Shown: positions 8,406 through 17,202 of the stretch, piece by piece
How positions within the stretch are numbered: the first letter of the stretch is position 1
How the letters are laid out: each line of letters begins with the position of its first letter
Assembly: GCA_020882975.1 (NCBI GenBank)
Contig: JAHRFD010000001.1
Coordinates: 432,388 to 496,387, forward strand
Direction: 5' to 3'
Origin: Microcoleus sp. EPA2
GTDB taxonomy: Bacteria; Cyanobacteriota; Cyanobacteriia; Cyanobacteriales; Microcoleaceae
Length of the DNA: 64,000 nt
The notes under the pieces: generated by a model
Told to the model about the DNA's origin: nothing
The model's database searches: none
The model's input: the letters and a program-made list of their open reading frames with translations, nothing else
Position numbers and translations under genes: made by a program

Positions 8406-10598
8406 CTACCTTCTACCCATCGCAGGTCTTTGGTAAGAAACAGAGTTGTGAATTAGAGGCAGAAGTGGCCCGGTTTGTTCTTGTCCGTTAACGGCGAGTT
8501 CGCTGTGGCACAGGTAAAGTTGGGAACAGCGACTTAACAAATCTACCAGAATTCGCCGCAGTCGCTGTTGTCCTTCTGTTTCTTCGTCTTCACTTTGCCA
8601 CGATCGCCCCTGTTGCGATCGCCAAAACAAAGGAGCACCATACAACGTAGCCGCACCCCCACTCAGCCACAGCGGCGAACCCGCATCTAGCCAAAAATGC
8701 CATTGGTGGGCGCGACGACTGCTGCGGTACTGAAAGATATTGGCGATGGTGACGGTTTGGCCATCTGGTCCATCTGGCCTGACTGGAAAGGGATTGGCGG
8801 TGACGGTTCCTTGGCGCAATAAATGAATAAAACGGGCGATTGTCTCGGAATCGCCACCGGACTTTGGTTCTATTTGCTGCATTCGTCCGTCTATTTCCCA
8901 ATAGTGAGTGGCAGTTTCCATTAATTCTCGCAGGGCTGCTAGTCGATCGTAGGCTAGGTATCGATCGAAGATCAGAAATTTCTGGATAGCTCGATCGAGC
9001 AAGGAAATAGGACTCGGCAACAGTCGCTCCTGTTGTTGCCTCCGCTGTTGTTCGATCCACTCCACAATGTCCTCGTAAGCAGCCGCCGCTCGGTATCCAA
9101 GTCTGTCCCATCGAGGAAAGGCTGTCAACGGTAACAATGGGGGTCGATCGAGATTGGGACAAAAACAGTGATCGGCAATTAAACCAGCTCTCACGGGGTC
9201 GATCGATTTTAGATATGGGATTTTAGATGTGGGATTGTTAGCCTCTGCTTCGGGTTCCTCTTCCCATGGGCGGTTTCCCTGCCTGCTTAACACTACCAGC
9301 ATTTCCGCTACTGCGTCTCGATCGACTAAACGGCCTAGTCCCGGATAAACTAACGCTAGCACTGTTAACAAAGCTCGAATCGCTGGGGTACTTGACAGGG
9401 GACGCTGATCGTTGAGAGATTCCGTGGCGATGTTGTCGCGGGCTAAAATTTCTGTGAGGGTGTAACGGGCGATCGCATCTATACCAGGAGCAATTACGGC
9501 TATCTCCCCCGGTGCCACAGCCTTTGAATTAACAGCCTCAGCAATGATTTCAGCGGTTTCTCGCAGCAGTTGGGCCCGCGAGGTAGTTTGGATCGATCGC
9601 ACCTCCCCAGAAAAACTCAAACCAAAAGGATAAAAAGCATCAAAATTAACAGCTAAATTCACCGCTAACTCACCAATATCTTTAGCTAAACCTGCTTTTC
9701 GATCCAAGTATTCCACTGTGGCACAGCGTGTTTCCAGTTGGGCCATATATTCCGTATCAGCCCCCAAACCCAAGCGCACTCCTCCATCTGGATTGTAGGT
9801 GAAGGCCCCCGTCGCCCCAGAAGACAGCAGAAACTCGAACAAATCGCGACTGATGGCTGGATAATCATCCACATCGTCAGCGATGACTGCTTGGTATCGC
9901 GAGGCTAAACGCTCTTGGTAAGTGGGATTCTGCAACAGATAGCGCCAGTAGAGTTCCCCAATAATTCCGTAAGTCAGCAGCCCCCTTGTCAAACACCATT
10001 CCCGCCATCTTCCCAGCAACTCTCCCATGCTAGTCCAAAGACGAGTCTGGCCACTTTGCTGAGTAAATCCCTGTTCTAGAATAGTGGGAATTGCTTCGAT
10101 CGGTGTCCCGCTAACCGCAGCCAGTTGTAACAAATCTAGAGTTCGACGCACCATGCGATTTGGACTCACCCCTGTTTGTTGCAAAATCCCTTCGTCTAGC
10201 TCGTGACGCCATAGTCTAGTTGCAAGTTCCAGTTCAGTTTCAGGTTGCAGCCGCAGAGGAAATTGGACCCTCAATTCCAGGGAATCCACTAGCAGCGGCC
10301 AAAAAAGCATTACCTCCTGCTCGAAAAAGCCAAAGGGTGTGGTTGAGTTAAAGGTATATTTTCCTTGGGTAGCGACGGCGATGCGATCGGCCAATTCCAG
10401 GCGATTTTCTCCATTAGCTGCTAAAACTAAAATTGCTCGACCAGTCTGTCCTACCCTACGATGGCCAGAACCCAAGCGAGTTGAAACTCTTGCTGACAGA
10501 GGCTTAACAGTTTTGCTCCACTGGCAGAACTGTTCTATTAGGCGACTGGTTTTGCCACTGCGAGCGGCTCCGACAATCCAAATTGAATCCGAAGACAC
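8406..10598 (-). CDS. Large P-loop protein related to UvrD/AddB-type helicases ('recombinase family' of cyanobacteria)
   Basis: 730 residues. Residues 9-17 (VGAARSGKTSR) form a Walker A P-loop close to the N-terminus, as in superfamily 1 helicases and AddB. ILVLAANGENRLELADRI (motif Ia-like) follows. VIADDVDDYPAISRDLFEFL sits where UvrD motif II (DExx) is expected but has a DD-V-DD pattern. ALLTVLALVYPG resembles AddB/RecC-type helicase middle regions. I recall homologues being annotated 'recombinase family protein' in cyanobacteria, but nothing here indicates a site-specific recombinase. A role in DNA repair or recombination is inference. It is divergent from pcxA, with 77 bp between the two starts. 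Confidence 0.6.
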   Translation of the reverse strand: MSSDSIWIVGAARSGKTSRLIEQFCQWSKTVKPLSARVSTRLGSGHRRVGQTGRAILVLAANGENRLELADRIAVATQGKYTFNSTTPFGFFEQEVMLFWPLLVDSLELRVQFPLRLQPETELELATRLWRHELDEGILQQTGVSPNRMVRRTLDLLQLAAVSGTPIEAIPTILEQGFTQQSGQTRLWTSMGELLGRWREWCLTRGLLTYGIIGELYWRYLLQNPTYQERLASRYQAVIADDVDDYPAISRDLFEFLLSSGATGAFTYNPDGGVRLGLGADTEYMAQLETRCATVEYLDRKAGLAKDIGELAVNLAVNFDAFYPFGLSFSGEVRSIQTTSRAQLLRETAEIIAEAVNSKAVAPGEIAVIAPGIDAIARYTLTEILARDNIATESLNDQRPLSSTPAIRALLTVLALVYPGLGRLVDRDAVAEMLVVLSRQGNRPWEEEPEAEANNPTSKIPYLKSIDPVRAGLIADHCFCPNLDRPPLLPLTAFPRWDRLGYRAAAAYEDIVEWIEQQRRQQQERLLPSPISLLDRAIQKFLIFDRYLAYDRLAALRELMETATHYWEIDGRMQQIEPKSGGDSETIARFIHLLRQGTVTANPFPVRPDGPDGQTVTIANIFQYRSSRRAHQWHFWLDAGSPLWLSGGAATLYGAPLFWRSQQGRSWQSEDEETEGQQRLRRILVDLLSRCSQLYLCHSELAVNGQEQTGPLLPLIHNSVSYQRPAMGRR

Positions 10599-10675
10599 GA
10601 TTTCTAATCTAAGTAAGTTTGCTACTATACCATGAATACTTTAATAATCCCACGGTAGACTAACCAGCTTTAGCT

Positions 10676-12034
10676 ATGAATACTTCTCCCTGGAACAAAT
10701 TTGTAAAATATCTCTACAGTGCTCGCCAATGGTATCGAGAAACGCCCGAAAGAGCTCTAGAACAAGCCTACGAAGCTGCTTTGGCAATTAAGGCGATCGA
10801 AGACGAGCATTTTGGTGGTCAACCCATTGGCGATCGCGCGGGCGATTACGGAGACAGCACTTTATCTTACTTTAAATCCGATCTACAAAAATACCTAAAA
10901 GCCATTCAAACTAGAATGGTTGAGTTTAATGCCAGCCGTGCTTTTTTGGAACTACCAGAGCGGGTGGCTGCTCAACCGAAGAGTGGAGTTTTGGTCGATC
11001 GTTACCACCGTGGAGTCGGCATAGATACCAAAGATCGAGCCTCCCTTGTATTTGAAAAGTTAGAGTTTATTGATGGGGTCATCGCCCGCTACATTAATCG
11101 TAAACCCACGGCTATTGTACAAATTTCTAATAGTCCCAATCTTCCCATTAGTTCTAAAACTGGCAGTCCTCATCCTTACCAAAATAACGGTTCCCCTAAC
11201 TCCATCCCCACTGACGCTGAGGGAGTTGATACTTATACTGAGGAAGTTAGTTTATTACCCAGATCGCTCTTGGGAACCTTGAATCGCATTACTAAAGAGT
11301 TAGACCCGGCCGCCGAAAAAGAAGTAGTTAAAAATTTTCGCAACTCAAAAATAAAAACAGTCATTTCTTTGAGGTTTATTTTACTTTTGATATTAGTCCC
11401 CCTGTTGACTCATCAAATTGCCAAAACTTTTATAGTTGGACCGATAGTCGATCGGGTAAGAACTAATAACAATGCTCCTCTTTTTATCAATGTTGATTTG
11501 GAAGAAGAAGCATTTAAAGAATTGGAAAAGTTTGAGCAACACCTGAAATTTCAAACATTAATTGGTAGGGCTCCAGCTATTTCTCCAGAAGAAACCGAAA
11601 AGAGAATTGAAGAAAAAGCTCTGGAAATAGCTGAAGAATTCGGGAATGAAAGCTCTGGGGCTATCAAAAATGTGTTTGCGGATTTGATTTCCGGTCTGGC
11701 TTTTGTGATGATTCTCCTCACCAACAAGAAAGAAATTGAAATTGTCAAGTCTTTTATGGACGATGTAGTTTATGGTCTCAGTGACAGTGCCAAGGCTTTT
11801 GTGATTATTTTGTTTACCGATGTGTTTGTCGGATTCCACTCACCCCACGGTTGGGAAGTAATTCTGGAAGGTATATCAAGACATTTCGGACTACGAGAAA
11901 ATAGGCAGTTCATATTTCTGTTCATTGCCACTTTTCCTGTGATCTTGGATACCGTATTTAAGTATTGGATATTCCGCTACTTAAATCGGAGTTCTCCTTC
12001 TGCTGTGGCTACTTACAAAAATATGAACGAATAG
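10676..12034 (+). CDS. pcxA: Proton extrusion protein PcxA (CemA/CotA family)
   Basis: 452 residues, in the usual cyanobacterial range. The N-terminal hydrophilic half (SARQWYRETPERALEQAYEA, AIKAIEDEHFGG) and the C-terminal CemA domain with four hydrophobic segments (ISLRFILLLILVPLLTHQI, IKNVFADLISGLAFVMILL, DSAKAFVIILFTDVFVGFHS, FIFLFIATFPVILDTVFKYW) match the PcxA/CemA family. The HSPHGWE motif is a family hallmark. PcxA is a cytoplasmic-membrane protein needed for light-induced Na+-dependent H+ extrusion and supports CO2 uptake; its chloroplast counterpart is CemA. It begins with ATG 641 bases upstream of the hydrophobic half; no operon partner is evident. Confidence 0.93.
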   Translation: MNTSPWNKFVKYLYSARQWYRETPERALEQAYEAALAIKAIEDEHFGGQPIGDRAGDYGDSTLSYFKSDLQKYLKAIQTRMVEFNASRAFLELPERVAAQPKSGVLVDRYHRGVGIDTKDRASLVFEKLEFIDGVIARYINRKPTAIVQISNSPNLPISSKTGSPHPYQNNGSPNSIPTDAEGVDTYTEEVSLLPRSLLGTLNRITKELDPAAEKEVVKNFRNSKIKTVISLRFILLLILVPLLTHQIAKTFIVGPIVDRVRTNNNAPLFINVDLEEEAFKELEKFEQHLKFQTLIGRAPAISPEETEKRIEEKALEIAEEFGNESSGAIKNVFADLISGLAFVMILLTNKKEIEIVKSFMDDVVYGLSDSAKAFVIILFTDVFVGFHSPHGWEVILEGISRHFGLRENRQFIFLFIATFPVILDTVFKYWIFRYLNRSSPSAVATYKNMNE

Positions 12035-12213
12035 GGAATGGGGAATGGGGAATCGCGCATTGGGCATTGGTTATTAGTTGTTAGTTATTAGTTGTTGGTT
12101 ATTGGTTATTGGTTATTAATTACTGGTTATTAAACTAACAACGAACCACCAACAACTAACCCCCAACAAATAACCAATCACAAATAACAAATAACAACTA
12201 ACCAATAACCAAT
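12034..12213. repeat. Short tandem repeats (TTATTGG/TTAGTTG and AATAACA types)
   Basis: The spacer between the convergent pcxA and rodA genes is made almost wholly of degenerate repeats: GGGAATG, TTAGTTGTTATTAG, TTATTGG, then on the other side AACAACTAAC and AATAACA. The two halves are roughly inverted copies (TTGTTAGT... and ...ACTAACAA), so a weak hairpin could form. Confidence 0.85.
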
Positions 12214-12218
12214 ATTTT

Positions 12219-13484
12219 TTACCTATTCCACATCTTCTTGCGCTGTCGGCGATTCGCCACTGACTCCGCCAGCCCCAAACCCAGAAAATTACTTAGTAGC
12301 GAGGCATTACCGTAACTCAAAAAAGGTAGCGGAATTCCCGTAACAGGTGCCAAGCCGATATTCATCCCAATATTCACAAATACTTGAAAAATCAACATTG
12401 ACAGTATTCCAATTGCCAACAGAGAACCAAAATTATCGTTAGCAGTTTGAGCAATAATCACCAACCGTAAACAAATTAGCCAGAAACAAAATAAGACTAA
12501 AACACAACCAATAAAACCTAATTCTTCGCCAATTGCTGAAAAGATAAAGTCCGTATGTTGTTCGGGAATAAAGTTAAGTTGAGTTTGGGTTCCTTGATTC
12601 AAACCCCTCCCCTTTAGTTCCCCAGCACCGATCGCAATCCGAGATTGAATCAAGTGATATCCGCTACCTAAAGGGTCTTTTTCTGGGTTTAAAAACCCAG
12701 TCAGGCGCATTTTTTGATAATCTTTGAGGAGCACGCTCCAAAAAATATGTCCGACGTGTCCCGAAACCACATTCACCAACACTGTACCGAAAGTCCCCAA
12801 CCAGCGCCAAGGTAGAGACCGCCAAGCAATCACACCCGCCACTAATATCCAACCTACCCAAATCGGTGTAGACAAGTTATTGAGGAGCACCGAGAACAGA
12901 GGAGAAAATAACAAAATCAACCAACCGGGATTGACATTACCCCAGTAAAACATCCCCATGGTTATCGCCCCAAATACCAAAGAAGTACCCAAGTTTGGTT
13001 CGGCAAAAATCAATCCCCAGGGTACAGCCATGATTGCTAGCATCTTCAACATATCCCGCAACGTAGGGACTGTTTTATCGTGCATCAGGGCTGCTAAAGT
13101 AATAATCATGCCGATTTTGGCAAATTCTGACGGTTGCAAGTAGAAGCCGCCGATATTAATCCACCTTTGAGCACCGAGCCCTGTACTACCGATAAACCGC
13201 ACCGCAATCAGTGACAAATTGATCGCTATGTAGATTGGCCATTTCCACTCGATCAATACTTCGTACCGACACCGGGAAATGAGGATGGCTAAACACAAAC
13301 CTACTCCGCCTGTAACCCAGTGTCGCCACCAATTGATCAATCCTTGATTGATCTCAACACTGTGAATCATAATTCCCCCGAATACGGTGAGGCCGATGCA
13401 GGCGGCGAACAGCCAGGGGTCTATTTCTGCCCAGGGTTTGAGGATTGATTTCCAGGGATTTTTGACTTGTATTCTTTGAAACAT
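12219..13484 (-). CDS. rodA: Rod shape-determining protein RodA (SEDS peptidoglycan polymerase)
   Basis: 421 residues with about ten transmembrane segments. Diagnostic SEDS motifs are visible: GAQRWINIGGFYLQPSEFAK, EPNLGTSLV, GLNQGTQTQLNFIPEQHTDF and the C-terminal GIPLPFLSYGNASL. RodA polymerises glycan strands from lipid II together with a class B PBP during cylindrical growth. The length and the LQPSEFAK motif fit RodA; FtsW in cyanobacteria has a comparable motif but a different C-terminus, so RodA is preferred. The start codon is immediately preceded by a (TCTAAAA)n array instead of a normal Shine-Dalgarno. No mreBCD genes are adjacent. Confidence 0.9.
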   Translation of the reverse strand: MFQRIQVKNPWKSILKPWAEIDPWLFAACIGLTVFGGIMIHSVEINQGLINWWRHWVTGGVGLCLAILISRCRYEVLIEWKWPIYIAINLSLIAVRFIGSTGLGAQRWINIGGFYLQPSEFAKIGMIITLAALMHDKTVPTLRDMLKMLAIMAVPWGLIFAEPNLGTSLVFGAITMGMFYWGNVNPGWLILLFSPLFSVLLNNLSTPIWVGWILVAGVIAWRSLPWRWLGTFGTVLVNVVSGHVGHIFWSVLLKDYQKMRLTGFLNPEKDPLGSGYHLIQSRIAIGAGELKGRGLNQGTQTQLNFIPEQHTDFIFSAIGEELGFIGCVLVLFCFWLICLRLVIIAQTANDNFGSLLAIGILSMLIFQVFVNIGMNIGLAPVTGIPLPFLSYGNASLLSNFLGLGLAESVANRRQRKKMWNR

Positions 13485-13819
13485 GAGGATTTTAGATTTT
13501 AGATTTTAGATTTTAGATTATCGGGTCGATTTTCGGAAGTTCTGGATATGTTTGTGGCTATTGAGAGTTTAAACCTTACTGTACTCCCTCGGTCTGGCTA
13601 CGTCAGATTCTTCGGCGACTACTAGGGGTGTTCCGGGAAGGGGAGAATGGTTTGGAGTTTTGGGGGCGGTGGCTGTCAGTCCCCGCCCCGCCTGGGTTGA
13701 GGATAAGTGGTGATTGGTTATTTGTGATTGGTTATTGGCACGCGATCGCCACCAATCACAAATCACCAACAACTAATCTATATCTGTTCTTGACTATCTT
13801 GTTGCCAAAAGTCTGATGA
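13485..13819. other. Non-coding spacer with short repeats
   Basis: A 335-bp spacer. A TTTTAGA heptad array (13488-13519) abuts the rodA start. Bases 13711-13775 hold degenerate GATTGGTTATTTGT repeats followed by ACAAATCACCAAC. The middle (13520-13700) has no recognisable gene; the GGGGCGGTGGCTGTCAGTCC segment resembles the interior of dispersed repeats seen elsewhere in the window. Confidence 0.6.
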
Positions 13820-14179
13820 CTATTTAGACGAAGGGGCTGGTTCATAAAGATACTCAAAGCCGTTACCATCGGGATCTCTGCCATAAAAGGATGCAGTACC
13901 GTCCCGGTGTTCGTGAATGTGAGTGACGGAAACACCTTCAACTTTGAGTTGTTGGTAGGCTGATTCCATTTCGGTGCGATCGTCAAATACGAACCCAAAA
14001 TGTGGCCCTGCTTGATCGTAAGTAGGACTCAACAGCGCCAGTCCGTCTTCTCCTGCTTTCAAATACGCCCAGTCTGCATCTTTCCAGACTAACTCCATAC
14101 CCAAGTTTTGGTAGAAATCAGCAGATTTTTCAATGTCTTGCACGCAAACGGCTACGTGACCTAATCGTTTTAGTTTCAT
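13820..14179 (-). CDS. VOC (glyoxalase/bleomycin-resistance fold) family protein
   Basis: 119 residues forming one vicinal-oxygen-chelate domain with two beta-alpha-beta-beta-beta modules. LKRLGHVAVCVQDIEKSADF supplies the first metal-ligand His (about residue 8); PHFGFVFDD and YGRDPDGNGFEYLYEP supply the later His and Glu ligands. Family members include glyoxalase I, dioxygenases and resistance proteins; the reaction here cannot be decided. The DPDGNGFE motif is typical of the dioxygenase/glyoxalase subgroup. ATG start; the gene stands alone. Confidence 0.85.
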   Translation of the reverse strand: MKLKRLGHVAVCVQDIEKSADFYQNLGMELVWKDADWAYLKAGEDGLALLSPTYDQAGPHFGFVFDDRTEMESAYQQLKVEGVSVTHIHEHRDGTASFYGRDPDGNGFEYLYEPAPSSK

Positions 14180-14396
14180 ATCTACAAAGTTTATGGTTGT
14201 ACTTTACTTGATTGTATCTTTTTTTATTTTATAGGAGCGCACCTTAAACACCTTTTTTTCATCTCTATCCTGCTGTTCTTTCAGGGACTGTTTAAAATTC
14301 TGGCGGTAAAATTTGAATGGTGTTAATATAACATATATATAATGATGGCCAGTTTCCGGCTACGGAAATTACAAATTTTCCCAAGCCGAGGGCTTG

Positions 14397-15040
14397 TTAT
14401 ACCACAGTTCCTGTCATGCCAATTACTAAATTAGCGCGTTGTAAAATATCTGCAAAAGCATCGGAATAGCAAAGTATTTCCACACCTATTTTATGTGAAT
14501 AATTAGGTTTAAGATCGATAAAAATCTGTTTTTCTGAATGATTTTTCCAGCCAGACCGCAGGGCAATCTTATCTAATTCGGGCATCAAAGAGGGAACTAA
14601 AGCAGCTAGGGGAGGAGAGTAAACGCGGTAAGATTAAACCTAAATTGACTCGACCTTGATCGTAACTAGAATGAGCTGACAGAAAAATTATATAGGGGCG
14701 ATCGGTCAAATGGGCGATCGCCGCCACTACAATATCCCCAGTGGCCACAACTAAATCGCAGTGGGGCGAATGCCTCCAAACAGCTCGCAATTGCTGGCAA
14801 GTCAAAGCAATCAGCCCTGCCCCAATATCTTTGACCAAAAATATGGGATTCATGTAAAAAATGCCACCGAAGGGCATTTTACCGGTAGGCCCAATCATCC
14901 GTACACCCGATCGAGCGTAAGGAGCCCCGTCACCGACAATGGGCATCGCTGCCAGATGCTCTCAAAGCGGACAAAATTTGACAGTTAATCGCGTCTTCCC
15001 CGTGGCCATTGCTGAGGAACAGTACGCCTTTAAATTTCAT
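14397..15040 (-). pseudogene. Decayed lipid-A-disaccharide-synthase-related gene (frameshifts, internal deletion, 3' truncation)
   Basis: Read on the minus strand, the gene starts at ATG 15040 with VLFLSNGHGEDAINCQIL, then shifts frame near 14947. The next frame (14946 to about 14620) continues MPIVGDGAPY, MIGPTGKMPFGG, CDLVVATGD and ends LNLGLILPRLL-like sequence. A third frame resumes near 14625 with LAALVPSLMPELDK and then FADILQRANLVIGMTGT before stopping at 14397. All pieces match, in order, the cyanobacterial lipid-A-disaccharide-synthase-related family (about 400 residues). Around 130-150 residues from the middle and the whole GxP-rich C-terminus are missing. It cannot make a working protein. 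The 3' break lies at an AAGCC-GAG-GGCTT hairpin. Confidence 0.82.
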
Positions 15041-15150
15041 ACCATCAGAATCAAGATCTAGTTTTTTTCCACTCAGTGGCGCGATCGCTACCTGCCAGCA
15101 GGCTACGATTTTGTTAATCTAATTTAAATACATTGTGGAAGTGAAACAGC

Positions 15151-16314
15151 GTGAATATTGAAATTGGGCGGGGCAAAAGCGCTCGCCGAGCTTACGGCAT
15201 AGATGAAATCGCGCTCGTACCAGGACAGCGCACCCTCGATCCGAGTCTGGCAGACACCCGGTGGCAGATTGGCGGGATCGATCGCGAAATCCCGATTATC
15301 GCCAGCGCCATGGACGGAGTAGTTGATGTCCGCATGGCCGTTTTACTGTCGGAATTGGGAGCACTGGGAGTCCTCAACCTAGAAGGAATTTACACCCGCT
15401 ATGCCGACCCCCAGCCAATATTAGAGCGCATCGCTTCTGTCGGGAATCACGAATTCGTCTCCTTGATGCAGCAACTCTATGCCGAACCGATCAAGCCAGA
15501 ATTAATCACTCAGCGAATCAAAGAAATTAAAGAGGGAGGAGGGATTGCTGCCGTCAGCGCTACCCCCGCGGGGGCAAGCAAATACGGCTCAACAGTTGCC
15601 GCCGCAGGAGCTGATATATTTTTCATACAAGCAACTGTAGTATCAACAGCTTTTCTGGCCCCGGAATCGGTAGCGCCTCTAGACTTAACTCAATTTTGTC
15701 AAGAGATGCCGATACCAGTAGTTTTGGGCAACTGCGTCACCTACGAAGTAGCCCTCAATTTAATGAAAACAGGCGCTGCTGGCATTCTGGTAGGCATTGG
15801 ACCGGGAGCGGCTTGTACTTCCCGTGGTGTGCTCGGTGTGGGCGTTCCCCAAGCCACAGCAGTAGCAGACTGTGCAGCAGCGCGGGACGACTACTATCGC
15901 GAAACAGGCAAATACGTGTCAGTGATTGCTGATGGTGGTTTAATTACCGGTGGCGATATCTGTAAGTGCATTGCTTGTGGTGCTGATGGCGTGATGATTG
16001 GTTCTCCCTTCGCTAGGGCCGCAGAAGCCCCCGGCCGTGGATTCCACTGGGGGATGGCAACCCCCAGCCCCGTTTTGCCCCGTGGCACTCGCATTCGAGT
16101 GGGGACAACGGGTACTTTGGAGCAGATTCTCCGAGGTCCGGCCCAACTAGATGATGGGACTCACAACTTGTTAGGGGCTCTGCAAACTAGCATGGGAACC
16201 CTTGGTGCTAAAGACCTTAAGGAGATGCAGCAAGTGGAAGTGGTGATTGCTCCTTCTCTGCTGACGGAGGGTAAGGTCTATCAAAAAGCTCAGCAATTGG
16301 GTATGGGTAAGTAG
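15151..16314 (+). CDS. guaB3: GuaB3 family IMP dehydrogenase-related protein
   Basis: 387 residues from a GTG start. The protein has the IMPDH (beta/alpha)8 barrel without the CBS pair: [17 protein letters not shown] at the N-terminus, [20 protein letters not shown], then [20 protein letters not shown], which carries the IMPDH active-site-loop cysteine (AACTSR), and [20 protein letters not shown], which binds the nucleotide phosphate. The C-terminal [20 protein letters not shown] is characteristic of GuaB3. GuaB3 enzymes have been linked to purine nucleotide conversion (IMP/GMP); the precise reaction here is inferred. It is followed by the Yfr1 small RNA and trxA, a gene order known from other cyanobacteria. 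Confidence 0.92.
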   Translation: MNIEIGRGKSARRAYGIDEIALVPGQRTLDPSLADTRWQIGGIDREIPIIASAMDGVVDVRMAVLLSELGALGVLNLEGIYTRYADPQPILERIASVGNHEFVSLMQQLYAEPIKPELITQRIKEIKEGGGIAAVSATPAGASKYGSTVAAAGADIFFIQATVVSTAFLAPESVAPLDLTQFCQEMPIPVVLGNCVTYEVALNLMKTGAAGILVGIGPGAACTSRGVLGVGVPQATAVADCAAARDDYYRETGKYVSVIADGGLITGGDICKCIACGADGVMIGSPFARAAEAPGRGFHWGMATPSPVLPRGTRIRVGTTGTLEQILRGPAQLDDGTHNLLGALQTSMGTLGAKDLKEMQQVEVVIAPSLLTEGKVYQKAQQLGMGK

Positions 16315-16418
16315 AAGTGCTTGCAACGTACAAGCTTACCTTTACAAATTTTGTGAGATAGTCTCGAAATTTACATAATGTTGTGGAATTATCGAGGAGG
16401 AGATGTCACAATAGAGTA

Positions 16419-16490
16419 AGCGGAGACACAAGTTTCCGTTCACTCCTCACACCACACTCCGCCCGAACTACTGTTTGGGCGGTTCCTTTT
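16419..16490 (+). ncRNA. yfr1: Yfr1 small regulatory RNA
   Basis: Between guaB3 and trxA lies a stem-loop (16421-16438, CGGAGAC/GTTTCCG with an ACAA loop), an unpaired stretch containing ACTCCTCACAC (16442-16452), and a strong terminator hairpin (CCGCCCGAAC/GTTTGGGCGG, 16459-16482) followed by a T-rich run. Two hairpins flanking the ultraconserved ACUCCUCACAC is the definition of Yfr1, and guaB-trxA is its conserved location in cyanobacteria (established knowledge, from memory). Yfr1 pairs with mRNAs, including those of outer-membrane proteins, and represses translation. A candidate -10 element (CACAAT, 16407-16412) precedes the predicted 5' end; the exact start is inferred. Confidence 0.93.
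16459..16490 (+). terminator. Rho-independent terminator of Yfr1
   Basis: The stem CCGCCCGAAC/GTTTGGGCGG (ten base pairs including one G-T wobble) with a TACT loop is followed by TTCCTTTT. It forms the 3' hairpin of Yfr1 and would also stop read-through from guaB3. Confidence 0.9.
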
Positions 16491-16697
16491 GTAACAAAGT
16501 TCTAGTTTTTAGTGGTTCAGTAAGGGTTTGAGGGTTTTGATAACGGGTTGTCCCTCGATCGCCCACTTTCTAGCTTGTTCCCTCTTCTTTGGACATTGTG
16601 TCCTCTTGCTTCTCCCTCCTAAAATATTTAGTGCGACTGGTTACACTTTTTGCTAGAATTATAAACCGAGAAATAGTATTTACAAGGATGGCTAGGG

Positions 16698-17021
16698 ATG
16701 TCAGCAGCCGCGCAAGTAACCGACTCTACCTTCAAGCAGGAAGTGCTCGATAGCGAAGTTCCAGTTTTAGTTGATTTTTGGGCTCCTTGGTGCGGGCCCT
16801 GTCGGATGGTCGCCCCTGTCGTAGATGAAATTGCTCAGCAATTTGATGGACAGGTGAAGGTAGTAAAAGTTAATACCGACGAAAATCCTAACGTGGCTAG
16901 CCAATACGGTATCCGCAGTATTCCAACACTGATGATATTTAAGGGCGGTCAACGGGTGGATATGGTGGTTGGGGCAGTTCCGAAAACTACTCTGGCTAAC
17001 ACTTTGGAAAAGTACATTTAA
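16698..17021 (+). CDS. trxA: Thioredoxin (m-type)
   Basis: 107 residues, the standard thioredoxin length. [20 protein letters not shown] contains the redox-active WCGPC (Cys32 and Cys35); the buried Asp lies in LVDF, and the cis-Pro loop is RSIPTLMIF. It reduces protein disulfides in the cytoplasm using electrons from ferredoxin- or NADPH-thioredoxin reductase and controls Calvin-cycle and other enzymes. ATG start with the weak AAGGA at 16683. It is located just after Yfr1. A second, less canonical thioredoxin is at 42 kb. Confidence 0.95.
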   Translation: MSAAAQVTDSTFKQEVLDSEVPVLVDFWAPWCGPCRMVAPVVDEIAQQFDGQVKVVKVNTDENPNVASQYGIRSIPTLMIFKGGQRVDMVVGAVPKTTLANTLEKYI

Positions 17022-17045
17022 CCACTTTTGAAGATCTACCAAAAT

Positions 17046-17072
17046 CTACCCAAATATATCCAAATTGGGTAG
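17046..17072. other. Inverted repeat after trxA
   Basis: CTACCCAA (17046-17053) and TTGGGTAG (17065-17072) form a perfect 8-bp stem 25 bases after the trxA stop. It is a candidate 3' hairpin, but no T-run follows, so termination is uncertain. Confidence 0.45.
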
Positions 17073-17202
17073 TGACTGGGAGGTTGATTAACAGTTTCAT
17101 GAGATATTCAAAGACCTTTCCTGGAATTAAAGACCTCTTTGATAACAAGCAGCTTGCAGGAACAGAATAGAACTTAGGTTAATTGATTCCTGAACTCTAC
17201 TT

